DNA of 64,000 nucleotides from Apostichopus japonicus (Eukaryota; Echinodermata; Holothuroidea; Aspidochirotida; Stichopodidae), in the NCBI RefSeq assembly GCF_037975245.1, contig NC_092564.1:3061984-3125983 (forward strand). Reading direction: 5' to 3'. The notes beneath the pieces are model-generated. The model was not told where the DNA came from and did no database searches. It saw only the letters and a list, made by a program, of their open reading frames with translations. Positions within the stretch are counted from its first letter, which is position 1, and every line of letters starts with the position of its first letter. A program made the translations under genes and the position numbers. Shown piece by piece: positions 12,662-23,277 of the stretch.

Positions 12662-13005
12662 AGGCATTGAAGACTCGCGAACAAAGAAACTTCTCATGCC
12701 GGCAAATTAACATAGTTTCGAATGAGGTGTAACAGAAGTGTTAGACACCACCATCAGCTTGCTACCTTCGGAAATTAGACACTAGTGTACAGTCAATACT
12801 TGCAGCTATGGTCAACACCCACAACACAGTGTACTGTACATCTATAGCAGCGATGGACATCTCAGGTCTAGATAAAAGATAACAAGGTATCACGTTTCAT
12901 TGCTGTCTGCATTTTATAGCGACAAGAAAAAACTTCACTTGCAAGCAACGGAAAGTTAACTTTTTCAGATGGCGGCACACGGTTTGGGGCGATTCTTCAA
13001 TGCCT
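12662..13005 (+). mobile_element. TTAA MITE copy 3
   Basis: This 344-bp element has the same orientation as copy 1. Its ends are AGGCATTGAAGACTCGCG and the inverted AATCTTCAATGCCT. TTAA is present at 12,658-12,661 and 13,006-13,009. It lies 259 bp from copy 2, which points the other way. Confidence 0.87.
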
Positions 13006-13974
13006 TTAATATCGGACAACTCTTCGTGGCAATGCCAATCATAAAACTAGACTGCAGTCAAAGTGTCATTTCACATAACAAAAGGGAAATCTCACCCACT
13101 CATGGATACTAATGATGTAAAAGTTGTTGTTGATGTAGTTACATCACCATACCATGTATGAACTAAAATGGACATATATACAGTTGAAGAGATATGAATT
13201 ACATTTAAAACAAAATTATGTTAAGTCATTAATATGCAAGATAGCCGCACCACAAACAATAGGGATCATCTAGTACTGACCCTGCATGACCAACATCAAG
13301 TATCAAACTCAAACTAAAATCAAACTCAATCACATATTTCCTTCTCGAGAAAGCACAACATTTTTGTTTTCTAATAGCAAACATCAAACTACACTGGCAT
13401 TTAGCACTAGTGCAGTAAAATATCTCCTGAATTTCTAGGCCATGCATACAATAGACCCCACCTATCTTCATTCAATTTTCTGCATATCATGTGCAAACTT
13501 GAACACTCAGTGTATTTTAATAGTGTGCAACTGTATAATAGCACTGTACACTCAATCTGATGTTTACCTGACTGAGCCATTTGTGACTGAATCAGGTCAC
13601 TTATAAGATTTTGTCACTGGAATAAATTTCCTTCCTACTTCCAACTTGAGGAACGAAGAAAAAGATGAGTCAGTCACTCCTGCAGAGCTTTATGATTGAG
13701 GGCGCTTTAGGTATCACACCACAATTGAGTTGTGCACTTCCCGACTCAGAAGTTAACCATCAGAAAATAGCCCTAAAGAGGCCTGCTGCATTGACTTTTT
13801 GGGTCATTTTCCGAGTCATCAACATTTTGTTTAATGCTTGGATGTTGAAGATAAACTACTGATGGACTACAAATCTATAGGTCTGAAGGTGATTTAAGGT
13901 TTTTTAAAAAATCCTGGGTGAAACCAGAAGATTCTGTAGCAACAGGCTGGCAGATGGGAAAGGGAGCACCATGA

Positions 13975-14445
13975 TAAACTTTGAGCTCTTCTTGCTCAAA
14001 ATCTAAACGGTCATGGTGGCAAAAGTTGAATGTTCTGTGATAGCCCAAGCCATCAGCTACAGTATGGTGTGTGTGTCAGTTGAAATAATCTATCTACGGT
14101 CTAGCAGCCTTGGAAAGTGACAAGTTTAGTGTATAAGTCAATACTGTAGGTGCAGTTAACTGTGGTGCGACACCTTTAGAAATTTGTGGGCGAACCCGGA
14201 AGTAATTGCTGAACTTTTTATCTCCTCTAGCTCAAAATCTAACGGTCATGGTGGGTAAATTTGTTTGTGGCTTGATGCTCCAGTTAGCCATCAACTATCA
14301 TAATACAATGGGTAGGACAATAGGACATGTACAATATGTCAGTTTTAAACTTGGGTCTATTGTGCTACTGTATGGAAACCTTGAGGAAGTGACAAATTTT
14401 TTGTACAAGTAAAACCAGTGAACTGTTGTGACACACCTTCTACAC
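13975..14445. repeat. Diverged tandem pair of about 240 bp
   Basis: 13,975-14,170 and 14,205-14,445 share stretches such as gctcaaaatctaacggtcat, 'agccatcaactay' and 'accttgaggaagtgacaa' with considerable divergence. It lies between the two copies of the local duplication and appears to be an older event. Confidence 0.5.
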
Positions 14446-14483
14446 TCCTAAAATAAATGATGGAACGTTTTAACTCCATTGAA

Positions 14484-15151
14484 GGACTCTTTGAATTCAG
14501 AACACTTATGAAAATAACTTCAATACTTCCTGTATACCTGTGGTCAGAGCCTTTTCATCCTTATGGCGGCACGCGGTTTGGGCGAGTCTTCAATGCCTTT
14601 AATATCGGACAACTCTATGTGGCAATGCCAATCATAAAACTAGACTGCAGTCAAAGTGTCATTTCACATAACAAAAGGGAAATCGCACCCACTCATGGAT
14701 ACTAATGATGTAAAAGTTGTTGTTGATGTAGTTACATCACCATACCATGTACGAACTAAAATGGACATATACGGTTGAAGAGATATGAATTACATGTAAA
14801 ACAAAATTATGTTAAGTCCCACCAATTCATTAATATGCAAGATAGCCGCACCACAAACAGTAGGGATCATCTAGTACTGACCCTGCATGACCAACATCAA
14901 GTATCAAACTCAAACTATAATCAAACTCAATCACATATTTCCTTCTCGAGAAAGCACAACATTTTTGTTTTCTAGTAGCAAACATCAAACTACACCAGTT
15001 GGCATTTAGCACTACAGTAGTGCAGTGAAATATCTAGGCCATGCATACAATAGACCCCACCTATCTTGCTTCAATTTTCTGGCAAATATCGGGTGCAAAC
15101 TTGAACACTCGGTGTATTTTGATAGTGTGCAACAGTATGAGAGCACTGTAC
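14484..15151. repeat. Local duplication, right copy (MITE region deleted)
   Basis: Same sequence as 11,972-13,552 but about 0.9 kb shorter. The interval from just inside the left border of MITE 2 to near the right end of MITE 3 is absent. The copies differ by scattered substitutions and small indels, for example the added 'gtcccaccaattc' near 14,816. The duplication is therefore not recent. Confidence 0.85.
14565..14602 (+). mobile_element. Remnant of the TTAA MITE (right end only)
   Basis: The stretch atggcggcacgcggtttggg, then cgagtcttcaatgccttt, equals the last 40-odd bases of MITE copy 3. It is joined directly to 'gagccttttcatcctt', the sequence that flanks copy 2 on its left. It marks a deletion junction between two MITEs. 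Confidence 0.8.
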
Positions 15152-15678
15152 ATTTGGCCGTCCCACTCAGTGACCTGGTAGGCTATTAATGTACGCATGT
15201 TCGACAATTATTATTCTGGAATTCCCATCACCACTGGTAGACACATGCCAGACATGTACCTTACTGCACCTCTGCTTTCCAGGAACAGTCTAAAAGGAAA
15301 TAACCTTTAATATCCACAAGATGTTATGAAAGTGTAGTTAAGTTACTAATGTGTAGAAGCATGCAGTCAAGGTATTGTATTAACAGAAGGCAATCGTAAT
15401 GAACTGGAAGTATCACACATCTGAAGTTTGGATCAAATGTTAGGGCCAATATGAAAGGAAATGGGCAAAATGGCGATAAAACAAACGAAAGTTTGAACTA
15501 TTACAAAATGTTGCAAACACTGTCTCTTTTTTTGACAGATAATGGACGGAGAAATTCGATCAAGTTTATATGAATTATAACAGAGCATTTTGTTAGCTAT
15601 TCAATTTTTGGCAATGTTGCCACTTAAATATGGCCAAAAAAGCAAATTTAACATTTCTCAGCGACATAAGTTACAAAC

Positions 15679-15779
15679 CTGTTCTTGAGAAAATCTTCAA
15701 TCTCCTTACAGACAGTACTGCCCTCCTTCAATCGTTTCACCAAAGTTTCAAATCCTTGAGTTCCAGCTATATCAGGATC
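15679..15779 (-). CDS. PSTPIP-like F-BAR gene, exon 2
   Basis: This 101-bp exon encodes 33 residues plus two bases, beginning DPDIAGTQGFETLVKRL and ending EDFLKN. It matches the first F-BAR helix of PSTPIP1/2: a T-x-G-[FY]-E-x-L-x-x-RL stretch followed by a CK[DE][IM]E pattern. The acceptor is ttcttcttctgttccacag|G. The donor is AACAG|GTTTGT in phase 2, so the split Arg codon is completed by the first base of the next exon. PSTPIP proteins are membrane-curving F-BAR adaptors. They link the PEST-type tyrosine phosphatase to WASP and the actin cytoskeleton under the plasma membrane. The exon boundary before DPDIAG aligns with the exon 1/2 boundary I recall for the vertebrate gene. Confidence 0.88.
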
Positions 15780-17226
15780 CTGTGGAACAGAAGAAGAATA
15801 CACCTCAATGGTCAGCCGTAAAATCACGGACACAGACAACCATATCGAAACGACACAAAATGGCTGAAACTTAAAAAAGTGCAATTGCATCCAGCTCTTT
15901 CATGTCTGAAAATATATTAAATAGGTCAACTCAGATTTATTTACACACTTTATGTAACACATACAGGTACACAAATGTTGGAAAGTAAAGTAATATTTTC
16001 TACCAGAACTGTAACAATTTAAGCCTAGCTGCTGTCACTCAACCTGTACAAGAACATTCTATTAAACATATATGTTACAACCTACAGTAATCACTCAGTT
16101 AATATTTATTTTCCGACAATTGGTTTTGGTGTTCAAAGGATTTTTCCAAAAAACTATTTTCACCGTAATGCTTAAACCAATTTATTCATTCAAGAACAGA
16201 AATAAAATCATATTTTTCCCAATGAAGTATTAAATACCCACACAACACTATTCGAACCTCAGAGGTACAAATTTTGAATCAGTTGAGAGGATCATGCCAA
16301 TGGTCAAAATTTTGATGTCGCTATGTGAAGATTACATCTGATCAGACTGAGACAGAAGACCGCAAGATCCTTAGAATGGTCACCTGTTTACATCAGTCCG
16401 AGAGCACGGTGTTGAAGCCAGCGGTCATAGTCCAAATTTGTGGTGTAAATGCGAAACATATCCCAGGATTTGAATCCTGCAATAGACTTTATTCCAGGAG
16501 AGACCAGACCCCCAGGCTCGCACGTTTATATTTTTTATGTTAAAATGTGATGTGGGGTTGACCTGGCAATGGGCGGTGACCTTTGACTTGCATTGTTGTT
16601 GCTGTTTGTTACATGTGGGATTTGATGCAATACTAGTCAGGTAATTATAGCAGCAGTGCTTCATATCACTGACTTTACTGCTGAACACAGAATACTGGTG
16701 TCTGATCCATACAAAACCTGCAGTACAAAACTGCAAGGCTACCATTCACTGGCTTACAATTCAAGTTTGGTGTCAATGTAAATTTCCATGGTCACAAAAG
16801 GGCTACACTGACCCCTTTTCATAATTGAACTGCAATGAATGTATCAAATGTTCTTGTGAAAATTCTTGACGACTGTGCCTATACTGTATAAATGTACCAT
16901 TGTAAGCAATTACTGTACATGGCTTAGCAACTAAAGCAATTTCATGCAAGAAATGTACATGGAAAAGCCGATGGGTAATTTAATATCAGTGTTTCATATA
17001 TTCCGTAGGTGATCTAGGATTCATGAAAGAGTTTTAGTGAAGAGCACGAAGGTAATAACTTCTGAACGGTAGCTTGGTAACCAGATACAGTGGACGGACG
17101 GATAATGCCCCAGATTTGCGATCAGGCCTTGATCAATGCAATGTTTAAGCAATTAATTTCTTTAACAAAATTTAGTAGGTTAAGAAAGTGCATTAAAGTA
17201 CTGTATAATGGAGACAGCTGGTTTAA

Positions 17227-17965
17227 AGGCATTGAAGACTTGCCCCAAACCGCGTGCCGCGCTCTGAAAAAGTTAACTTTCAGTTGCTTGCAAGTAAAGT
17301 TTTCTGCTTGTCGCTACAGTAATGAAACGTGATACCTTGTTATCTTAAAAGTTGCTCAGCGTGTAATCAGTGCTCAATTACCATCGTTAGAGTACTTGCA
17401 CCATTAGAGGGTCTGCAATAAGTTGAAACATATCATGCAAGACCCGACACACCCTTTGTTTCAGCACTATAATAACAACCGCTCTGAACTGCGTTTATGT
17501 CCACCGCGTACACTTAGGGGCCGCTTCAGATACTCAAATGTGCCTAATTCTATTCATATATTTAATTCACAAGTGAGAAGATAAGTTACTTATTTGTTGG
17601 ACTTGCTGTATATTTGTTGTATTATTGTATGTGTATCGCAGTTTATTTACTTAATCTATTGCTATTTTTTTTCTCTTTCGTTTACAACCTGTGTAAGCCA
17701 AATTTCCGATTGTGGACAATAAATTCAAATTCAATTCAATTCAATTCAATTTAACTGAACCTGAGATGTCCATCGCTTTATCGTTTTTACACTGTGCTGT
17801 GGGTATTGACCGCACACTAGTGTCTAATTACCGAAGGTAGCAAGCTGTGTATGTATTTTCTGGGATCGATGGAGGTGTGCAACACTTCTGTTACACTCAC
17901 TTCATTCGAAACTAGGTCAGATTACCGGCATTAGACGTTCCTTTTTGCGCGAGTCTTCACACCCT
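17227..17965 (-). mobile_element. TTAA MITE copy 4, split by a LINE 3' end
   Basis: The two outer parts (17,227-17,346 and about 17,751-17,965) are homologous to the MITE at 4,171-4,527 in inverted orientation. They end in AGGCATTGAAGACTTG and, reverse-complemented, AGGGTGTGAAGACTCG, with TTAA at both borders (17,223-17,226 and 17,966-17,969). The centre is a LINE tail inserted at a 'ttatcttta' site. It lies in intron 1 of the PSTPIP-like gene. Confidence 0.85.
17347..17750 (+). mobile_element. 5'-truncated LINE 3' end inside a MITE
   Basis: The frame reads MQDPTHPLFQHYNNNRSELR, then RTLRGRFRYSNVPNSIHIFN. This is the typical last protein segment of CR1/L2-like LINEs (D-P-x-H-P-L, then R-x-x-R-x-x-x-S-x-[VI]-P-x-[AS]-I). 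It is followed by an AT-rich 3' UTR with aataaa and an (AATTC)n tail at about 17,723-17,750. The tail marks the 3' end of a target-primed insertion into an existing MITE. Confidence 0.8.
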
Positions 17966-18352
17966 TTAAACAGAAGGGCAAAGCTGCAGTAAATCTCTTA
18001 CATATCCACAAATAATCTACGTTGGCCTTGAATTTACCTACCACCCACGATATAATTAACATGCACCCAATGACAAACAAGCTTCCATTAAATACCTGGC
18101 ATGTTAAGAAACATTCTGATAGCGTGAGAACATGGTCAGATGCAACGTCTATTTAACACAGATTTCTTGCCACACCTGGTCACAGAGAAGTTCACTTAAA
18201 TTTACAAAAAACATAATAAATTCATACTTTCAGTGTGTCGAGGCAAAATTTGACAGATTCATAGAACTTTCTGTAAAGTACTGTACATTAAAACTTGATT
18301 CAATTGCTGACTTCCTATAAGAAGGAAAATGTTCCCACTTAAAATACTGTAC

Positions 18353-18442
18353 CTCAGGATCGGAAAATAATTTGCCACTGCTTTGCGCTCGCTTCAGTGT
18401 GGCCATACCTTTCTCTCCAATCGTCAGTAATTTATTAGCCAT
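18353..18442 (-). CDS. PSTPIP-like F-BAR gene, probable first coding exon (exon 1)
   Basis: This exon encodes 30 residues starting MANKLLTIGEKG and ending SSGKLFSDPE. It stops at a good donor, GAG|GTACAG, in phase 0. The next exon on this strand (15,779-15,679) starts in phase 0 after a pyrimidine-rich acceptor, so the two fit. In vertebrate PSTPIP1 the first intron, as I recall it, lies at the same place, just before the start of the F-BAR helix, after a much shorter leader. I infer that this is the first coding exon because it has an ATG, fits in phase and lies upstream. There is no protein homology in the leader itself, so a different first exon remains possible. No TATA box or other promoter element is evident upstream, up to about 18,650. 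Confidence 0.6.
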
Positions 18443-19631
18443 ACTTTTCCAAATGGCTTGAATTTGGTCAAACTGCAGTTAGATTCCGAAACTTAATATA
18501 TATCTTTCCGATTTTGTCGTGCAGTCTTTGTTAATTTCAATTATCGACTCTTGTGACTGCCACCGTTGATGTTGGTTTGAGAGATAAATGCTAATCAAAA
18601 AAGACGATACCTTTAGTTCCGTACTGTACATCAATCCATTCTACGATCACACCTATTTCTTGCCTCTAAATTTAACACAACTGACATGGACAAAACACTT
18701 GCCAATATATAATATATAATATATAAAATGTAAACACTTCTGGTGAAATGAAAGTAGGGAGCTATAATACCTGAATGATCTACAATAAATATGTCACCGT
18801 ATTATATTGCTTGTGGAAGTAAAAGTACAAGTGGCAACATCAAGTGCTCGACTGTTTAACTTCAAAAGTACAGTACTTTTAAAAATTAAATTTTCACATT
18901 CACAAAATGTGAATGTTTTCATATTTTAACAATGTTTTACCTACTCAGCCTTTGACATTTAGCTTTGGCCAGCTTATCTCTGATTCTGAAAGCTGCAGTA
19001 CGTGTCAGAATAAAAAAAAAAATTTTCTTTGCATCAGTTTGAATTCATCTTTCACGTAGTATCTTCCTGCTCAAAGGACTTTGACCTTAGCTTTCTTTTG
19101 TTTCTTTCTTCTGTCGTATCTATAACTTCCTTATTGTCTTCTTTCTTTTTGTTTTACTTCAACTAGACAATGTTTCCTTTTTTTTTATGGGTGGGGGGCG
19201 GGGTGGCTGTACCCTCAGGTTCTTACTATTCGGCGCATTCATCCTTAAACACTGAACTTTCTTTTCCCTCTTTTGCTTTTGATTCATTCAGATATTCATC
19301 TTCCTGCTCCTCTTACCTTCACAAAATACATAAAGACTAAAGAAACATAAAGAACTGTTAGTGTAAGGCTAAAACAAAAAGTGATATTATATGGTCCAAT
19401 TCAAATTAATGTTTCTATATATATGGAAGCCATCCAGATCCACTTGATGACTCAACTTAGCTGTGATGTATTTATGAGCTAATTGGAATTTAATCATTAC
19501 TGTTCACAGTCATCTTATGAAAGAATTTAATACTTAAGGTGACGAATAAACCTATGTACATGATGTACTGATATGAAGTGGATATTGTAAACAAATTCCA
19601 GGCTCCACTTCAAAGCTATTTCCTCAAACAT
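18443..19631. other. Upstream region of the PSTPIP-like gene
   Basis: If the exon at 18,353-18,442 is the first coding exon, the promoter and 5' UTR should lie here. I see no TATA box, CpG-rich block or initiator that I would defend. A C/T-rich tract stands at about 19,080-19,330. Confidence 0.3.
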
Positions 19632-20003
19632 CATACATACATATTAGACACTTATATAGCGCTGCTACATCAAGATCGTAGCGCTTTGACAACTTAGCCT
19701 TGGTCATTGGTAACTTGTCACACCTACACACCAAAGTGTGCGCAATTCAATCAGTCTCTCCTGGGGCACCACAGTGCACCACAACCACGTGTCCCCCGGG
19801 GGACTTCCCATAGGGTGCAGCCACAAACCAGCGCACGCAACAAGTTACCTCGCAAGTCCCAATTTATACACCTGGGTGAAGAAAGGCAATGGAGATACTG
19901 TAAAGCGCCTTGCCCAAGGACACAACGCAATGCTCTGGCCAGGGCTCGAACCTGTAATCCTTAGATCACCAGTCCACTGCTTTAACCACTTGACCACAAC
20001 ATC
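19632..20003 (-). mobile_element. tRNA-derived SINE, minus strand
   Basis: Read on the minus strand: gtggtcaagtggttaaagca (A-box region), GGTTCGAGCCC (B box), gcgttgtgtccttgggcaag, 'cttcacccaggtgtataaat', and tagcagcgctatataagtg at the end, with an (ATGT)n tail. It belongs to the same superfamily as the copy at 7,046-7,353, with about 60 bp more in the body. Confidence 0.85.
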
Positions 20004-21009
20004 TAATAATCAATCACTGCATCGTTACCGCCGTTAGGAATACCAGAGTAATGATGACTGGCTTGAAATTTTTCCCTTTTATATACAGTACAGTTAACTT
20101 TTAGTGAAATTAAACTCAACAATTTAAAATATATTTAGCATGTCCTAAGTTAAGTGGGATGTAACCATGGTGACACATTGAGTTAACATTACTATAATGT
20201 AATTTATTTTCATGACAAAATACCATATATGTTATATTTAGGAATTGTCCTTTAAGGCTAAAATAAATAACAATTATGCATAATGTTTATACTGTATTGT
20301 TCAAGATCCATGAGTTTTATCAGTCTATGATAAACATTGTTCTGCTCATTCAATCTATCACCATGGTTACATACAGGAACATTGAGTACTGTAAGGGCCT
20401 TCCATTAATAAGCCCACACATAAGCCCAATATATTGTATTCCTATGGCAAATTAACCTGTCCAAAATGTATCCATTTGGGTATTCACATGTCAGCATGTC
20501 ACTTTAAGCAGACAGTATTCATATACAGTATGTTCTTACCAAGGAGTTGTTATGGAACAACTTCCTGCTCTTACCCAAGATCTATCTAAAGTTGGGAATA
20601 TTCTGAAAGTACAGTTAGCATTGGTGTAAGGATACTAACACGAAAAGTGTTATTGGATTTATATGGTCTGGACCAACCCGTGGGCAAGTTAGCATTCATG
20701 ACTCTTTGAAAGTAACTTTTTACCTTAATGCAAGCACTGAGTCATCAAAATGGTTTCTCTCCTTTTCTCTCCTTCTAATTGCTCTGTTAAATTTCATTGT
20801 CCCTTTAAAAGTATGAATGAGTGAATATAAACATACTGTATAAACAGGATGAAGTGGCAGTGAACAATAGCAAACCGAGGATTATCTAGAAACAAAGCAA
20901 GTAGTTCTGCACCACAGAGGTTTATTGTTTTAACGGAAGACATGTATTCTGACTGAAGCGTGGATATGCCTGGTCATAAACTGTGGGAAATGTGAAGCAG
21001 GCATCATAC

Positions 21010-21125
21010 AGTATATATACTGTAGAAATTACAATCTGACAGTTTTTCCAGGAGAGAGTCACAGTATTTGTCACCAAAACCACGAGAGGGTGTACTATAA
21101 AACTGTTTACGAACTGCTTCCTCTA
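21010..21125 (-). CDS. Possible internal coding exon, unknown
   Basis: On the minus strand an acceptor-like tract (tacaggctttttgcag|TA) is followed by a 38-codon open stretch starting EEAVRKQFYSTPSRGFG, with DSLLEKLSD further on. It can end at ACT|GTATGA in phase 0. Composition looks more protein-like than its AT-rich surroundings. It requires one base from an upstream exon. I recognise no family, and the surrounding sequence could be part of an old repeat. Confidence 0.22.
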
Positions 21126-21204
21126 CTGCAAAAAGCCTGTATATGTAGATGAATGTATAAGTTAAAGGGCCTGATGTTTTGATCCTGGCAGGATTAAGTC
21201 TACT

Positions 21205-21370
21205 TTTCATTTATTTTTTATTAAAATTAAATCAAAAAATCTTAAAAAAATTAAGATCAAAAAATAAATAAAAAATATAAAATTTAAATTTAAAAAAAAA
21301 ATTTACTTTTAACTTTATTTTTTACTTTATTTATTTTGTATTACTTTTTTTACTTTTAATGTTAACTAGC
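21205..21370. repeat. AT-rich low-complexity tract
   Basis: Almost pure A/T with aaaaaataaa and ttttacttt runs. No coding or structural feature seen. Confidence 0.85.
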
Positions 21371-22197
21371 TGTGAAAACTTACTATGGACACGGTATAAG
21401 ACTATATATCATGAACCGAAAATAATATTGAGTTGTTAGACCATCTGTCTAGTGTTAGTGTGTACTTTCTGTTATCATTTCCGCTTACCTTTGAAGAAAA
21501 CGTGCAGGCACCTTAACATAGCAAACAACACAGACTTTATATGCATGGCTTTGATGACAAATCATAAAGTTGGTGGTTGAGAGGGAATAATTTATCTGGT
21601 ATATATCCTATCTCAAGATGTTATGCAAATGGTCAAATTGTTATATCACATGCCAAAGATGTATAGCAGTGTTTGCACTTAGGAACCATATAAGTACAGT
21701 ATTTTATAATGAGACAAAGTTCAGCGTCTTCAAAACTGGTACAACTTATTTGAAGACTTAACTTCATCAATGACTGATCAATGTACTATGGCATACTGCT
21801 GTACATGAGTATAGCTATGTAAAGTAGTTGTGTACATTATCAGATAAATATTAGGAACCACAGGGAGACTCAAGATAAACCACTTAAGAAGCTGCATTCA
21901 AAGTTCATAGGTCATGCATGAATGCACTGAATGCACTGAACAAGTTAATAAACACTACAACTAGAAAGAAGAGGAAATTACAAAGGGATGTCCTTTGACA
22001 TTTAGTTTCAGCAGTTTTAAGATTAACTCCAATTTTAATGACCACTGGTTATAGAAATACAGACTGATCAGAAACAAATATGTACATGGTCATGAGGCTA
22101 TAATAGCCAGTCTGTTTCACACGTACAGAAGGCTAATTTAGAAAAGGTAATGGAAAAACAGGAAATGGTTAAATCGTGAAATTTCCGCAGATTTGTA

Positions 22198-23277
22198 AAT
22201 TTCACATGTATGGTTTTCGTGGTACCATGCAGCTAGCAGTATGAGCTCAAGTCTGAGACTACAGGAATTTCACATGTATGGTCTTCGTGGTGCCATGCAG
22301 CTAGCAGTATGAGCTCAAGTCTGAGACTACAGGAATTTCACATGTATGGTCTTCGTGGTGCCATGCAGCTAGCAGTATGAGCTCAAGTCTGAGACTACAG
22401 GTATTTCACATGTATGGTCTTCGTGGTACCATGCAGCTAGCAGTATGAGCTCAAGTCTGAGACTACAGGAATTTCACATGTATGGTCTTCGTGGTACCAT
22501 GCAGCTAGCAGTATGAGCTCAAGTCTGAGACTACAGGTATTTCACATGTATGGTCTTTGTGGTACCATGCAGCTAGCAGTATGAGCTTGAGTCTGAAACT
22601 ACAGGTATTTCACAAATGGTCTTCGTGGTACCAGGCAGCTAGCAGTATGAGCTCAAGTCTGAGACTACAGAAATTTCACATGTATGGTCTTCGTGGTACC
22701 ATGCAGCTACAGTAGCAGTATGAGCTCAAGTCTGAGACTACAGGTATTTCACATATGGTCTTCGTGGTACCATGCAGCTAGCAGTATGAGCTCAAGTCTG
22801 AGACTACAGGAATTTCACATGTATGGTCTTCGTGGTACCATGCAGCTAGCAGTCTGAGCTCAAGTCTGAGATAACAGGTATTTCACATGTATGGTCTTCG
22901 TGGTACCATGCAACTAGCAGTCTGAGCTCAAGTCTGAGATAACAGGTATTTCACATGTATGGTCTTTGTGGTACCGTGCAGCTAGCAGTGTGAGCTCAAG
23001 TCTGAGACTACAGGTATTTCACATATATGGTCTTTGTGGTACCATGCAGGTAGCAGTGTGAGCTCAAGTCTGAGATAACAGGTATTTCACATGTATGGTC
23101 TTCGTGGTACCATGCAGCTAGCAGTGTGAGCTCAAGTCTGAGATAACATGTATTTCACATATGGTCTTCGTGGTACAGCTAGCAATCTGAGCTCCAGTCT
23201 GAGATAACAGGTATTTCACATGTATGGTCTTTGTGGTACCATGCAGCTAGCAGTCTGAGCTTGAGTCTGAGACTACA
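22198..23277 (+). repeat. 68-bp minisatellite, about 16 copies
   Basis: The unit runs from 'atttcacatgtatggtcttc' to 'caagtctgagactacagg'. Copies on the left are nearly identical. Copies on the right vary (actaca to ataaca, cagtatgag to cagtctgag, small deletions such as loss of 'tgt' or 'ccatg'). The array has no open reading frame and no known function. Confidence 0.95.

Larger units (their letters stand above)
11972..13552. repeat. Local duplication, left copy (with MITEs 2 and 3)
   Basis: The flanking parts, 11,972-12,046 and 13,006-13,552, match 14,484-14,560 and 14,600-15,151 at high identity. Examples are 'gaattcagaacacttatgaa' and 'tatcggacaactct'. The left copy retains two MITEs and the 250 bp between them. 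It lies in intron 2 of the PSTPIP-like gene. Confidence 0.85.
20004..22197. other. Intergenic or intronic sequence, nothing firm
   Basis: Apart from the AT-rich tract and the doubtful exon at 21,010-21,125, no gene or repeat was recognised. Short TACAGTA/TACTGTA motifs are frequent. Confidence 0.5.

Noticed and set aside
16425-16745. 106-codon minus-strand frame
   Set aside because: It lies in intron 1 of the PSTPIP-like gene and shows no domain, and its composition matches surrounding non-coding DNA.
22198-23277. CRISPR-like repeat array
   Set aside because: The 68-bp units are contiguous with no unique spacers, and the context is animal DNA.
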